The notes under the pieces were generated by a model. That model was not told the origin of the DNA, did not search any database, and saw nothing but the letters and a program-made list of their open reading frames with translations. From Rhodospirillales bacterium (GTDB lineage: Bacteria > Pseudomonadota > Alphaproteobacteria > TMED109), in NCBI GenBank assembly GCA_009839325.1, contig VXPW01000100.1, positions 20,804-84,803 of the forward strand: a stretch of DNA of 64,000 bases. Direction: 5' to 3'. Of the stretch, positions 1 to 8,495 are shown in pieces (position 1 is the first letter of the stretch; each line of letters begins with the position of its first letter). The translations under genes were made by a program, and so were the position numbers.

Positions 1-105
1 GCGCGCGGCTGGGGTGGTCAGGATTTTTCTGCCCTGCTGGACGCTCTCTGCGAGAGCGCTGGTATCGAGCCGGTACGCTTTTCCGACCGCGGCGGTGCTG
101 ACTGA
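1..105 (+). CDS. C-terminal end of an unidentified gene (cut by the window)
   Basis: Frame 1 is open from the first base to a TGA at 103-105 and gives 34 codons, starting ARGWGGQDFSALLDAL. The pattern of a glycine-rich turn followed by DFSALLDAL resembles the last helix of 3-hydroxyisobutyrate-dehydrogenase-type oxidoreductases, but this is only a resemblance over about 20 residues. The gene lies on the same strand as the next one. The 260 bases after it (106-366) show no convincing reading frame. Low certainty because so little is visible. Confidence 0.4.
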   Translation, partial: ARGWGGQDFSALLDALCESAGIEPVRFSDRGGAD

Positions 106-366
106 TCGGATGGCGGGTGCAGGCTGCCGGCGGCCCGGTCCGGACCGGCTGGCCGATGCGAGGTGTCCGAACCGCGACCATGGGTCTGGCTGGCTCTGAC
201 CCGGGGAGCCCCCTGACGGCACCGGATGACCGGGACCGGGTGTGCTCCGGCTGACGCAATCGACCGGGTGCGGTGGTCTGCGCGCGAACCGGGCCGCTCG
301 GTGCCGGTTGCGCGGGGCGCCGGGCCTGACCGCGCGTGCCCGGCCGCGCCATGGGGAGGCTGATCG

Positions 367-1425
367 ATGTCGCAGATGAAACTGATGATCTACGGCGCTA
401 CGGGCTACACCGGCCAGTTGGTCGTGGCAGAGGCCGTCGCGGGCGGGTTGCGTCCCGTGCTGGCGGGACGTAGCGCGAAAAAACTCGCTGCGCTGACCCG
501 GTGGTCGGCGCTCGAGAAGCGGACCGTGGCAGTGGGCGACGCGGACGGTCTGACCGGGGCCCTGGAGGACATCACCGTGGTCGTGAACTGCGCGGGGCCT
601 TTCTCGCGTACGGCCGAACCGGTGGTTGAAGCGTGCTGTGAGACAGGAACGCACTACTTGGACATTACGGGAGAGCTCGCCGTCTTCGAAGCATTGGCGG
701 CCCGCGACGCTGCGGCCAGGCAGGCGAACATCATGGTCTTGCCGGGCGCCGGATGCGACGTATTGCCGAGCGATTGCCTGATCGCCCACTTGGCAGCGCG
801 GCATCCCGGAGGTCAGTGCCTCCGGCTTGGCATGGCAGCCCGCAGCGGTTTTTCTCAGGGCACGCTGCGCACGATCCTTGACGGCCTCAATAATTTTCGC
901 ATTCGACGCGACGGTGCCATCGTGCGGGTCGAGGCCGGCAGCCTCCGTCACGACTTTGACTTCGGGGAGGGGCCGAACGCTGCTGTGGTCAGCGTGTTGG
1001 GCGACGTCGCGACCGCCTATCGGTCGACCGGAATTGCCAATATCGAAACCTACAGTCAGGCTTCCCGACCGGTCGAACTGCTGACCTGGACGGCGCGGCG
1101 TTTCGGAGGGTTGCTGACCATGCGGTTGCCGCGGCGCCTGCTTGACGCGGTGATCCAGCAGGGTCCAGCCGGTCCCGACGAAGGCGAACGACGGGGCAGT
1201 CATGCCACGTTCGTGGCCGAGATCGAGGGCGCCGACGGCGAGCGCGCGACGGCACGCCTGCGCGTGGCCGATCCGTACGGGTTCACGGCTCAGGCCGTGG
1301 TCGCCATTGCCGCGCGGGTCCTGCAGGGTGACGTCAGGCCCGGTTACCAGACGCCTTCCCTGGCCTACGGAGCTGACGTCGTTCGCCAATTCGTCGGCGT
1401 GGAATGGGATCGGCCGGATGGATAG
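367..1425 (+). CDS. Saccharopine dehydrogenase-like NAD(P)-binding oxidoreductase
   Basis: A 352-residue protein that opens with a Rossmann fold: GATGYTG at residues 9-15 is the dinucleotide-binding loop, and the LAGRS segment near residue 33 ends the second strand. The rest follows the trans-acting enoyl reductase / saccharopine dehydrogenase-like family, which lacks the lysine-biosynthetic activity of true saccharopine dehydrogenases. The sequence VVNCAGPF around residue 75 is typical of the group. The start is supported by a GGGGAGG ribosome site about 7 bases upstream of ATG 367; ATG 376 is an alternative. It appears monocistronic. The substrate cannot be told from sequence. Confidence 0.82.
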   Translation: MSQMKLMIYGATGYTGQLVVAEAVAGGLRPVLAGRSAKKLAALTRWSALEKRTVAVGDADGLTGALEDITVVVNCAGPFSRTAEPVVEACCETGTHYLDITGELAVFEALAARDAAARQANIMVLPGAGCDVLPSDCLIAHLAARHPGGQCLRLGMAARSGFSQGTLRTILDGLNNFRIRRDGAIVRVEAGSLRHDFDFGEGPNAAVVSVLGDVATAYRSTGIANIETYSQASRPVELLTWTARRFGGLLTMRLPRRLLDAVIQQGPAGPDEGERRGSHATFVAEIEGADGERATARLRVADPYGFTAQAVVAIAARVLQGDVRPGYQTPSLAYGADVVRQFVGVEWDRPDG

Positions 1426-1546
1426 CACGGCGACACCGGAGACCCGGCTGGCCGGGCCTTGGGAACGGCCGCAGCCGCCCGGTTCGGTGCTCCCGATGAT
1501 GAAATGGGCCCGGCCCCAACGTGCACGCGCGGACGGGAATCCAAGC

Positions 1547-1576
1547 TTGCAACGGTCCTTGGCAACGGCCTATGTT
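1547..1576 (+). promoter_or_regulatory. Candidate sigma70-type promoter
   Basis: TTGCAA (1547-1552), an 18-base spacer and TATGTT (1571-1576). The -10 element ends only five bases before GTG 1582, the geometry of a leaderless transcript. Inferred from sequence alone. Confidence 0.3.
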
Positions 1577-1581
1577 GAGTC

Positions 1582-1941
1582 GTGCGGCTTGTCCAGATCA
1601 GTGACCGCTCCGAACGGTGCCGGGTGTTGGTCGCGCCGGAGGATGGAGACGGGCTCCTACTTCGGAGGGCAGCGGAATTCACACGCACGCGGATCCTGAC
1701 CGCGCTGCGGTTGATGGGCAACGAGGCGGTGGAGCCCGCTGCGCCCGGGACCGAAGACTGCGATCAGCTCCTGACCGATGCGCGGATGCGTCTGCCACGG
1801 CCCAATCCGGGGATGGTGTCGTGCCCGGGCACTGAACACCGAACCGTCGCGAATTCGAGCCGGCCCCCGGCGCACCTCGCTCGTCGGGAAGCCGGCGCCC
1901 GGGCCCGGGAGGACGCGGGAAGGTGGATGGTTCCGTCATGA
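1582..1941 (+). pseudogene. Possible remnant of a GguC/AraD1-like gene
   Basis: The first 30 or so codons from GTG 1582 read MRLVQISDRSERCRVLV and then a short acidic turn. This matches the start I recall for GguC/AraD1-type fumarylacetoacetate-hydrolase-fold proteins (typically MRLVQ, then a strand-turn-strand). Those proteins are about 330 residues long; here the similarity fades after roughly residue 45 and the frame ends after 119 codons in low-complexity sequence. I see no other gene in 1426-2059. It could be a truncated gene or chance; there is no clear ribosome site. Confidence 0.25.
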
Positions 1942-2059
1942 CACACGCCGGTGGGCGCCGAGGAAATTGCGGCCGGGCAGACGTCCCTCATCACGTGCGT
2001 ACGGTTCAGGACCCATTGACCGCAGCATCGGATCAAGCACTGGCTGTGGTGCGCTCGCC

Positions 2060-3247
2060 TTGAATTCACGGAACGGTCGGCGGCCCCCTCCTGCCCGAAA
2101 CCTGCTGATCAGCGAGACGGCCGAACTCGAACGGCTTTGCGAACATCTCTCCGATGAGCCGTTCATCTGCGTCGACACCGAGTTCCTGAGCGGCCAGACG
2201 TTCTGGCCGAAACTGTGCCTGGTACAGCTCGCCGGCCCGGACGGCGAGGGACACGCGGTCGACGCTCTGGCCGAGTTGGACCTTGAACCACTTTACCGCC
2301 TGCTGAACGAGGCACCGCCGATCAAGGTGTTCCACGCCTGCCGCCAGGACGTCGGCATCTTCTTTCTGGCCACTGGCCGCGTACCCACGCCTTTGTTCGA
2401 TACGCAGGTGGCGGCGATGGCGTGCGGCTACGGGGAAGCGGCCAGCTACGCAAACCTTGCGCAGGCCATTGCAGGTGTGACGATCAGCAAGGCCGATCGC
2501 TACACCGACTGGTCGCGCCGGCCTCTGTCGACGGCTCAATTGGCATATGCGCTCGCCGACGTGACCCACTTGCCGGCCATCTATCGGAAGCTTGCCGACC
2601 GGCTTGACGAGGCAGACCGCTGGGAGTGGCTAGACGAGGAGATGGAGACGCTGACGGATCCCGACTCGTACCAGCTGCGGGCGGACGAGGCGTGGCGACG
2701 CGCCAAGCTTCCGCCGTTGCCGCCTCGACAGCAGCTGGTCGCGCAGTTCCTGGCTGCCGCACGGGAAGAAATGGCCAAGAAGGCGGATCGCCCACGGCGT
2801 TGGATCTTGTCGGACGAGGCCCTGGTTCAGATCGCACGAACAGGCCCAACCAGCGCGGGAGAGCTCGCGGAGATCAGGGGGGTTTCCGAGACGGTCGCCC
2901 GGGGCCGGACCGGTAGCAGGCTCCTGGAAGCCGTGCGAGAAGGTCGCGAGGCAACGCTTCCCAAGGCCGAAGGCCGCCCGAAATCAAGACACAAGTCGCC
3001 CGCGGCCGCCGTATTGCTCCGGGCGCTCATTCGCCAGGTGGCGGCCGAGCACGGTATCGCGCCGAAGCTGCTGGCAAGCACGGAGGAGCTTGATCGCATT
3101 GCGGCCGGTGACCGGGACATGGCCGCATTTCGGGGGTGGCGAAACCGGGTGTTCGGGGAGCGGGCTGCGGCGCTTTGCGAAGGGCGAATCGCCCTGGGAG
3201 TGGATGGCGGCAGGTTGCGGGAGATCCCGCTCGACGAGCAAGGCTGA
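2060..3247 (+). CDS. rnd: Ribonuclease D
   Basis: A 3'-5' exoribonuclease of the DEDD family that trims tRNA 3' ends. The exonuclease domain shows CVDTEF (first Asp and Glu), FHACRQDVGIF (third acidic residue) and YALADVTHL (DEDDy Tyr and last Asp). HRDC-type helical segments follow, including the RRWILSDEALVQIA stretch. About 395 residues, normal for the family. The start is uncertain: the frame is open far upstream, but that part does not look like protein; TTG 2060 or CTG 2102 fits the family's N-terminus. The stop lies 2 bases from the stop of the convergent ppx. Confidence 0.88.
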   Translation: MNSRNGRRPPPARNLLISETAELERLCEHLSDEPFICVDTEFLSGQTFWPKLCLVQLAGPDGEGHAVDALAELDLEPLYRLLNEAPPIKVFHACRQDVGIFFLATGRVPTPLFDTQVAAMACGYGEAASYANLAQAIAGVTISKADRYTDWSRRPLSTAQLAYALADVTHLPAIYRKLADRLDEADRWEWLDEEMETLTDPDSYQLRADEAWRRAKLPPLPPRQQLVAQFLAAAREEMAKKADRPRRWILSDEALVQIARTGPTSAGELAEIRGVSETVARGRTGSRLLEAVREGREATLPKAEGRPKSRHKSPAAAVLLRALIRQVAAEHGIAPKLLASTEELDRIAAGDRDMAAFRGWRNRVFGERAAALCEGRIALGVDGGRLREIPLDEQG

Positions 3248-3249
3248 CT

Positions 3250-4746
3250 TCAGGCGTAGATGATGTGATGCTTTCGCCCGAGCGCCTGGGCGAGGGTCTT
3301 GAGACGAGCACGCACGACCAGGGCGTCGAGACACTGCGGCAGGGTGAGGGTCAGGACGCCGCCGCGCAGCTCGAGTTGGCACGTTTCCAGCGTGCGCGTT
3401 GCTCCCCCGCCGATCGTCATGGCAAGGCGCAAGGCCAGGCCCACGATCCGTGACCAGCGCGCGTGCGAGTCCGGAATCAGCTGGGCGATCGACCGCATCC
3501 GTCCGGTGACCGCCGCGCCCGTGTAGCGGGCGTGCAGCGCCAGCGCCAGGCGGATGCGAATCGCCTGGCTGACCGGCAAGAGCGGGCGCAGTGCCACGCG
3601 ATCGAAGGCATACCGGGCCCTGTGCTCCGGGTGTTCGTTCCAGGCAAGATCGACGAGGCGGGCGCAGGCAGCCAGAAACTCACCGTTCTTGTTGACGAAG
3701 CCCGCGTCCCGCAAGATGGGCCGAATCCAGCTGGCAATGGTGTCGGGGTTGCCGACGAAGGGCCGGTTTGCAGGTTCAAGCGAAGCGGTGGCCTCCAGAA
3801 GCGGCGTTACCTCTTGGTCCGCTGGCTCCTCCAGCAGTTCGAGGAGAATCCCTTCCCGCAGGCCGAAGCCGGAGAAGACGACTCTCGACGGCCGGACCGC
3901 CTTCATCACCGCAAGCATGGCCGCGGCGGCAAACGGCAACCCCGCCCGGCGGTGGCTCGGGATGGAATGTGGAAGCTTCCGGGCAGGCAGATGCACGAGT
4001 TCCGTCAGGTGGTCGACCAGCTCGCGTCGGTCGAGCCGGTACCCGTGAATGATTGGGAGCGGATGCTTGGTGCGGCTTTGCAGCGCGCGCGCCAGGGCCC
4101 GCCACGATCCACCTATTGCGAAGAAGGGCCGGCCGCGACCGTCCTTGAGCCAGTCGAGCGGCCTTAGTTCTTGTGTCAGCATGCGCCCGGCCTCGGCGGC
4201 GACGCGATGACTCATCTCCATGAGGCGAAGCATTCCCGCCGGCAGCGAACCGTCCGCCAGTACGTTCCCCTCGCAGACGCGCGCGAACTCGATGCTGCCG
4301 CCTCCCATGTCCCCAAGAATCCCGTTGGCACCGGGAATTCCGGCCATCAGCCCGCTGGCGGCCAGCCGTGCCTCCTCGCGGGCATCCATCACCTCGACAT
4401 CGATACCAGTGCGCGTGCGAATCGAATCGATGAGTGGCCTGCTGTCGGCCGCGTCCCGGATGGCTGCGGTGGCCACCGTGCGGATGTGCCGGGCGCCCAT
4501 GGCTTCGGCCAGGCGGTGGAACCGCAGGACGGTCGCCAGCGCGACGTTGCGTCCACGGCGCTGCAGTTTTCCGGAGCTGTCCAGTGTCCGGGCAAGTCCC
4601 ACGATCACGCGCTCGTTGTAGAGAACCACCGGTGCGCGGGCAGGCGGGCGGTAGACCACCAGGCGAAACGAATTGGAGCCCAGGTCAGCCACGGCCACCG
4701 GGCGGTCGAGCCCGTCTCCGGACCCGAACGTCCGCCGCTTGGTCAT
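3250..4746 (-). CDS. ppx: Exopolyphosphatase (Ppx/GppA family)
   Basis: A 498-residue cytoplasmic enzyme that removes terminal phosphates from inorganic polyphosphate, or the 5' gamma phosphate of pppGpp in GppA-type members. The ASKHA ATPase-fold motifs are present: VADLGSNSFRLVVY near the N-terminus (phosphate 1 loop) and DMGGGSIEF (phosphate 2 loop). A C-terminal helical region extends it to the long-form length. The ATG at 4746 is 17 bases downstream of the ppk stop, so the two genes form a synthesis/degradation pair for polyphosphate. Last gene of the minus-strand run beginning at 10752. Confidence 0.9.
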   Translation of the reverse strand: MTKRRTFGSGDGLDRPVAVADLGSNSFRLVVYRPPARAPVVLYNERVIVGLARTLDSSGKLQRRGRNVALATVLRFHRLAEAMGARHIRTVATAAIRDAADSRPLIDSIRTRTGIDVEVMDAREEARLAASGLMAGIPGANGILGDMGGGSIEFARVCEGNVLADGSLPAGMLRLMEMSHRVAAEAGRMLTQELRPLDWLKDGRGRPFFAIGGSWRALARALQSRTKHPLPIIHGYRLDRRELVDHLTELVHLPARKLPHSIPSHRRAGLPFAAAAMLAVMKAVRPSRVVFSGFGLREGILLELLEEPADQEVTPLLEATASLEPANRPFVGNPDTIASWIRPILRDAGFVNKNGEFLAACARLVDLAWNEHPEHRARYAFDRVALRPLLPVSQAIRIRLALALHARYTGAAVTGRMRSIAQLIPDSHARWSRIVGLALRLAMTIGGGATRTLETCQLELRGGVLTLTLPQCLDALVVRARLKTLAQALGRKHHIIYA

Positions 4747-4763
4747 TGCGAGTGCGACCTGGC

Positions 4764-6968
4764 CTAGTTGGCGGACTTGCCGAGCGGCACCGAGCGGGGT
4801 GCCCCGGTGCGCAGCGCCTTGCCGCGTCCGGAGAGCGAGGGATTGTCCATGAAGTACTGGTGCGCCGACTCCGACTTGGCGTCGCCTTGCATCGGCCGGT
4901 AGGTCCCGTCGCCCTGCATTTCCCAACTCTGCGTTCGATCGTTCAGGTTGGCCACCATGATCTGGTCAAGGACCTGCTGGTGCACGGTGGGATTCAGGAT
5001 CGGCACCATGGTCTCGCAGCGGCGATCGAGGTTGCGCGGCATCAGGTCGGCAGAGGAGATGAAGACCTTGGCCCGGCGCGACGGCAGTTTCCGACCGTTG
5101 CCGAAACAATAGATCCGGGCATGCTCGAGGAAACGTCCGACGATGCTCTTTGCGCGAATGTTGTCGGACAGGCCGGGGACCCCGGGGCGCAGGCAGCACA
5201 CGCCGCGAACCACGAGCTCAATGGCGACGCCGGCCTGCCCGGCGCCGTACAGCGCATCGATCACCTCCGGATCCACCAGGGCGTTGGCCTTGATCCAGAT
5301 CGATGCCGGGCGGTCGGCGCGAGCATGCGCGACTTCCTGTTCGATCAGCCCTAGCAGCGTTCTTCGAAGGTGAGCCGGCGCCACCTTGATGGCTTGCCAG
5401 GTTCCGGGTTCGGCGTAGCCGGTGAGCAGGTTGAACAGGGCGCCGGCATCGCGTCCGATGACCGGATCGCAGGTGAAGAGTGACAAGTCGGTGTAGATCT
5501 TCGCGGTCGCAGGATGATAGTTCCCGGTCCCGAAGTGGACGTAGCTGATGGGACCGCTGGGCTCCTGACGGATCACGAGAGACGCCTTCGCATGCGTCTT
5601 CAGCCCCATGAAGCCGTACACGACATGGACCCCGGCACGCTCCATGTCGCGCGACAGCTTGATGTTCGCCTCTTCGTTGAACCGGGCCTTGAGTTCCACC
5701 AGGGCCGTCACCGACTTTCCGGCCTCGGCGGCCTCGATCAGGGCGTCCACCACGGGGGAGTCCTCGCGCGGCGTTCGATAGAGCGTCTGCTTGATCGCCA
5801 ACACCTCCGGATCACGCGCCGCCTGACGCAGGAACTGGACGACCACGTCGAAACTCTCGTACGGGTGGTGGACGATCAGGTCCTTCTTCCGAATGGCGGC
5901 AAAGCAGTCATCGCCCGTGCTCCGGATCCGCTCGGGGAAACGCGGCTCGAACGATTCGAAACGCAGGTCATCTCGGCCGCACTCCACGATCTCGGCAAGC
6001 GCGGCGACGCCGATGATGCCGTCAGCCTCGACGACGTTGGCCGGATCGACGCGCAACTCCTGGAGCACCGTTTCCCGGAGATCCGGCGGCATCTGCGCAT
6101 TGATCTTGAGACGCACGACATTGCCGCGCCGCCGTTTTCGCAACAGCGTCTGGAATGACCGAACGAGGTCTTCTGCTTCCTCGTGCAGCTCGATCTCGCT
6201 GTCACGGATGATCCGGAACGTGCCGTAGCCCAGCAGTTCGCAATTGTTGTAGATCCGGTCCACAAAGGTCCGGATCACGTCCTCCAGCATCACGAACCGC
6301 AACGGCGAGCCGGGCAGCCGGATGAAGCGCGGGAGCACGGCAGGAATCGGGATGAGCGCGTGCAGGTTGCGGGCGCCGGCAAGGCGAGGCCGCAGGCTCA
6401 TCACCAGCGCGAATCCGAGATTGGCAATGAACGGGAACGGATGGGCGGGATCGATCGCGAGCGGCGTTAGCATCGGAAAGATCTCGCGCCCGAAGTGGTC
6501 GGACAGCCAGCCATGCTCGCTCGCCGTGAGCTCATCGGGGTCGATCACGTGCACGTCGGCCGCTGCCAGTTCGGCGCGCAGCTGTCGCCAGCAAGCCTGC
6601 TGCTCGGCCATGAGCTGGGCGGCCGCCGCATTGACTTCCACCAGGGTTTCGGCCGGCGTCCGCCCATCCGGTGACCGCCGATTCACGCCGGCGGAAATCT
6701 GGCCCATCAGCGCCGCCACCCGGACCATGTAGAACTCGTCGAGATTCGTGCCCGAGATCGAGAGGAAGTTCACCCGTTCCAGCAACGGGTGATGAGACTT
6801 GCTGGCTTCGCCGAGGACACGCCGGTTGAACGCAATCCAGGACAGTTCCCGGTTCACGAACCGGTCCGGGCCGAGCCCGATTGAAGGAAGCGGGCTCTGC
6901 TCCGTCTTCGGTCGCCGTGTCCGTGACACGACAACGGGTTGCACGGCTACTGCAGTCTCAGCCGGCAT
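4764..6968 (-). CDS. ppk: Polyphosphate kinase 1
   Basis: Reversibly transfers the gamma phosphate of ATP to inorganic polyphosphate. 734 residues, the normal PPK1 size. The N-terminal domain carries NRELSWIAFNRRVL and the helical domain follows. Both catalytic histidine motifs are visible: GLKTHAK, whose His is the phosphorylated one by analogy with the E. coli enzyme, and YVHFGTGNYH. Start chosen at ATG 6968 (MPAETAVAV); the open frame continues upstream, but that part does not resemble PPK. It sits 31 bases after the SDR gene and 17 bases before ppx. Confidence 0.95.
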   Translation of the reverse strand: MPAETAVAVQPVVVSRTRRPKTEQSPLPSIGLGPDRFVNRELSWIAFNRRVLGEASKSHHPLLERVNFLSISGTNLDEFYMVRVAALMGQISAGVNRRSPDGRTPAETLVEVNAAAAQLMAEQQACWRQLRAELAAADVHVIDPDELTASEHGWLSDHFGREIFPMLTPLAIDPAHPFPFIANLGFALVMSLRPRLAGARNLHALIPIPAVLPRFIRLPGSPLRFVMLEDVIRTFVDRIYNNCELLGYGTFRIIRDSEIELHEEAEDLVRSFQTLLRKRRRGNVVRLKINAQMPPDLRETVLQELRVDPANVVEADGIIGVAALAEIVECGRDDLRFESFEPRFPERIRSTGDDCFAAIRKKDLIVHHPYESFDVVVQFLRQAARDPEVLAIKQTLYRTPREDSPVVDALIEAAEAGKSVTALVELKARFNEEANIKLSRDMERAGVHVVYGFMGLKTHAKASLVIRQEPSGPISYVHFGTGNYHPATAKIYTDLSLFTCDPVIGRDAGALFNLLTGYAEPGTWQAIKVAPAHLRRTLLGLIEQEVAHARADRPASIWIKANALVDPEVIDALYGAGQAGVAIELVVRGVCCLRPGVPGLSDNIRAKSIVGRFLEHARIYCFGNGRKLPSRRAKVFISSADLMPRNLDRRCETMVPILNPTVHQQVLDQIMVANLNDRTQSWEMQGDGTYRPMQGDAKSESAHQYFMDNPSLSGRGKALRTGAPRSVPLGKSAN

Positions 6969-6999
6969 GGGCACCCCTAACCCGGACAACCCCGAACCG

Positions 7000-7785
7000 T
7001 TAGAACGTACCCGGGTAGCCGCCGCCGTCCAGCAGGAGATTCTGCCCAGTGATGTAGCCTGCGTGGGCGCTGCACAGGAACGCACAGGCGGCACCGAATT
7101 CTTCGGGGGTCCCGAAGCGGCCGGACGGATTGCTCCCGGCGCGTTCGGCAGCCACCACATCGACGTCGGTCTTCCGCTTCTCGGCTTCGAACTCGATCGT
7201 CCCGCGCAGCCGGTCGGTGTCGAACGGCCCCGGGAGCAGATTGTTGATGGTCACGTTGTAGGCAACGGTCTTGCGGGCGATGCCGGCGACGAAACCGGTC
7301 AGGCCGCTGCGCGCTCCGTTCGACAGTCCGAGAATGTCAATCGGCGCCTTCACGGCGCTTGAGGTGATGTTGACGATGCGCCCGAAGCGCCGCGCCGTCA
7401 TGCCGTCGACGGTGGCCTTGATCAGCTCGATCGGCGTGAACATGTTGGCGGCGCAAGCAGCGGTCCAGTCCTTGCGTGTCCAGTCACGAAAGTCGCCGGG
7501 CGGCGGTCCACCGGCGTTGTTAACCAGGATGTCGGGGTCGGGGCAGGTCTCGAGCAAGGCGGTCTGGCCCTCGGGAGTCGTGACGTCGGCGGCCACCATC
7601 TTGACCGTGGCGCCCTGCGTGGCGACCTTGGCCACGTCGGCTGCCGTCCGTTCGAGGGTCTCCGGGTCGCGGCCGTTCAGGACGACGTGCACGCCTTCTT
7701 CGGCGAGAGCTAGCGCACAGCCACGCCCCAATCCGCGGCTGGAGGCGCACACGATCGCAGTGCGCCCGGCAATATGAAGATCCAT
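7000..7785 (-). CDS. SDR-family protein lacking the catalytic Tyr and Lys
   Basis: A 261-residue short-chain dehydrogenase/reductase fold. The cofactor loop is ASSRGLGRG (residues 14-22) and LVNNAGG is at 87-93. The usual Ser-Tyr-Lys set is broken: Ser142 is present, but the position 13 residues on is Ser155 instead of Tyr, and the Lys position is Arg159 (LSNGARSGLTGF). This matches a known divergent group of FabG-like SDRs that lack the full tetrad, so a standard dehydrogenase reaction should not be assumed. Start ATG 7785 (MDLHIAGR). It sits between hdaA and ppk, 29 and 31 bases from them, as an apparent insertion in a widespread gene order. Confidence 0.85.
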   Translation of the reverse strand: MDLHIAGRTAIVCASSRGLGRGCALALAEEGVHVVLNGRDPETLERTAADVAKVATQGATVKMVAADVTTPEGQTALLETCPDPDILVNNAGGPPPGDFRDWTRKDWTAACAANMFTPIELIKATVDGMTARRFGRIVNITSSAVKAPIDILGLSNGARSGLTGFVAGIARKTVAYNVTINNLLPGPFDTDRLRGTIEFEAEKRKTDVDVVAAERAGSNPSGRFGTPEEFGAACAFLCSAHAGYITGQNLLLDGGGYPGTF

Positions 7786-7814
7786 GCGTGTCTCCCAGCA
7801 GTCTGACGGTCGTG

Positions 7815-8495
7815 TCAGGCGTGTCGGTTCACGGTGTCGGCGAACCATGCCCGCACGAACGGGATCGTGAGTTTGCGACGACGCGCAAGGGCGGCAGCAT
7901 CGAGTTCTGCGACCAGCCGCCGGGCCGCAACGAAGGACCGCTGCATGCGCCGCAGTAGGAAGAGTATCACTTCGTTGTCGACGCGTACCCCGCGGTCACC
8001 GAACTGTTTCTTGATCACACGGCCGAGCAGCTCATCGTCCGGTTGGCCCAGAAAGACCGATTGCATGGCGCGAAGCCGAGACAGGAGGTCGGGCACGCGC
8101 AAGCCCAGTTGCGCCGGGGGACGTTGACAGGTCACGAGCAGGTGGCCGCGCGCCTCGATCATCGCGTTCACAAGGCGAAACAGGTTGTCCTCGTCTGTGG
8201 CGCCATCGACATCCTCGATCAGAAGAGCCCGGGAGCCTTCCCGCGCGGCCTCGATTGCCGAGTTCAACCGCGCTGCCGGGTGCCGGGCCGCGCCCGAGCG
8301 ATGGCACCACACGGCACCGAGATGCGATTTCCCGGCGGCCGGCGGGCCGATCAGGACGAGGCCGGGCGGATGCCAGTCGGGCCACCGGTCAATCCAGGCG
8401 ACGGCGGCCGCATTTGCCGGGCCGACGACCAGATCGTCACGGTCCTGCGCCTCGCGCACGTCGAAGGCGAACGTGTATTGGAACTCCGGGGTCAT
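7815..8495 (-). CDS. hdaA: DnaA-homologue regulator HdaA (Hda)
   Basis: A 226-residue protein corresponding to DnaA domain III without the DNA-binding domain IV. It has a Walker A loop, GPPAAGKSHLG near residue 49, and a Walker-B-like LLIEDVDG. Hda-type proteins act with the sliding clamp to stimulate ATP hydrolysis by DnaA and so limit re-initiation. An N-terminal clamp-binding peptide would be expected; FQYTFAF at residues 5-11 is a plausible but weak candidate. ATG 8495 overlaps the stop of the upstream permease gene (ATGA), which argues for co-translation. Confidence 0.85.
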   Translation of the reverse strand: MTPEFQYTFAFDVREAQDRDDLVVGPANAAAVAWIDRWPDWHPPGLVLIGPPAAGKSHLGAVWCHRSGAARHPAARLNSAIEAAREGSRALLIEDVDGATDEDNLFRLVNAMIEARGHLLVTCQRPPAQLGLRVPDLLSRLRAMQSVFLGQPDDELLGRVIKKQFGDRGVRVDNEVILFLLRRMQRSFVAARRLVAELDAAALARRRKLTIPFVRAWFADTVNRHA

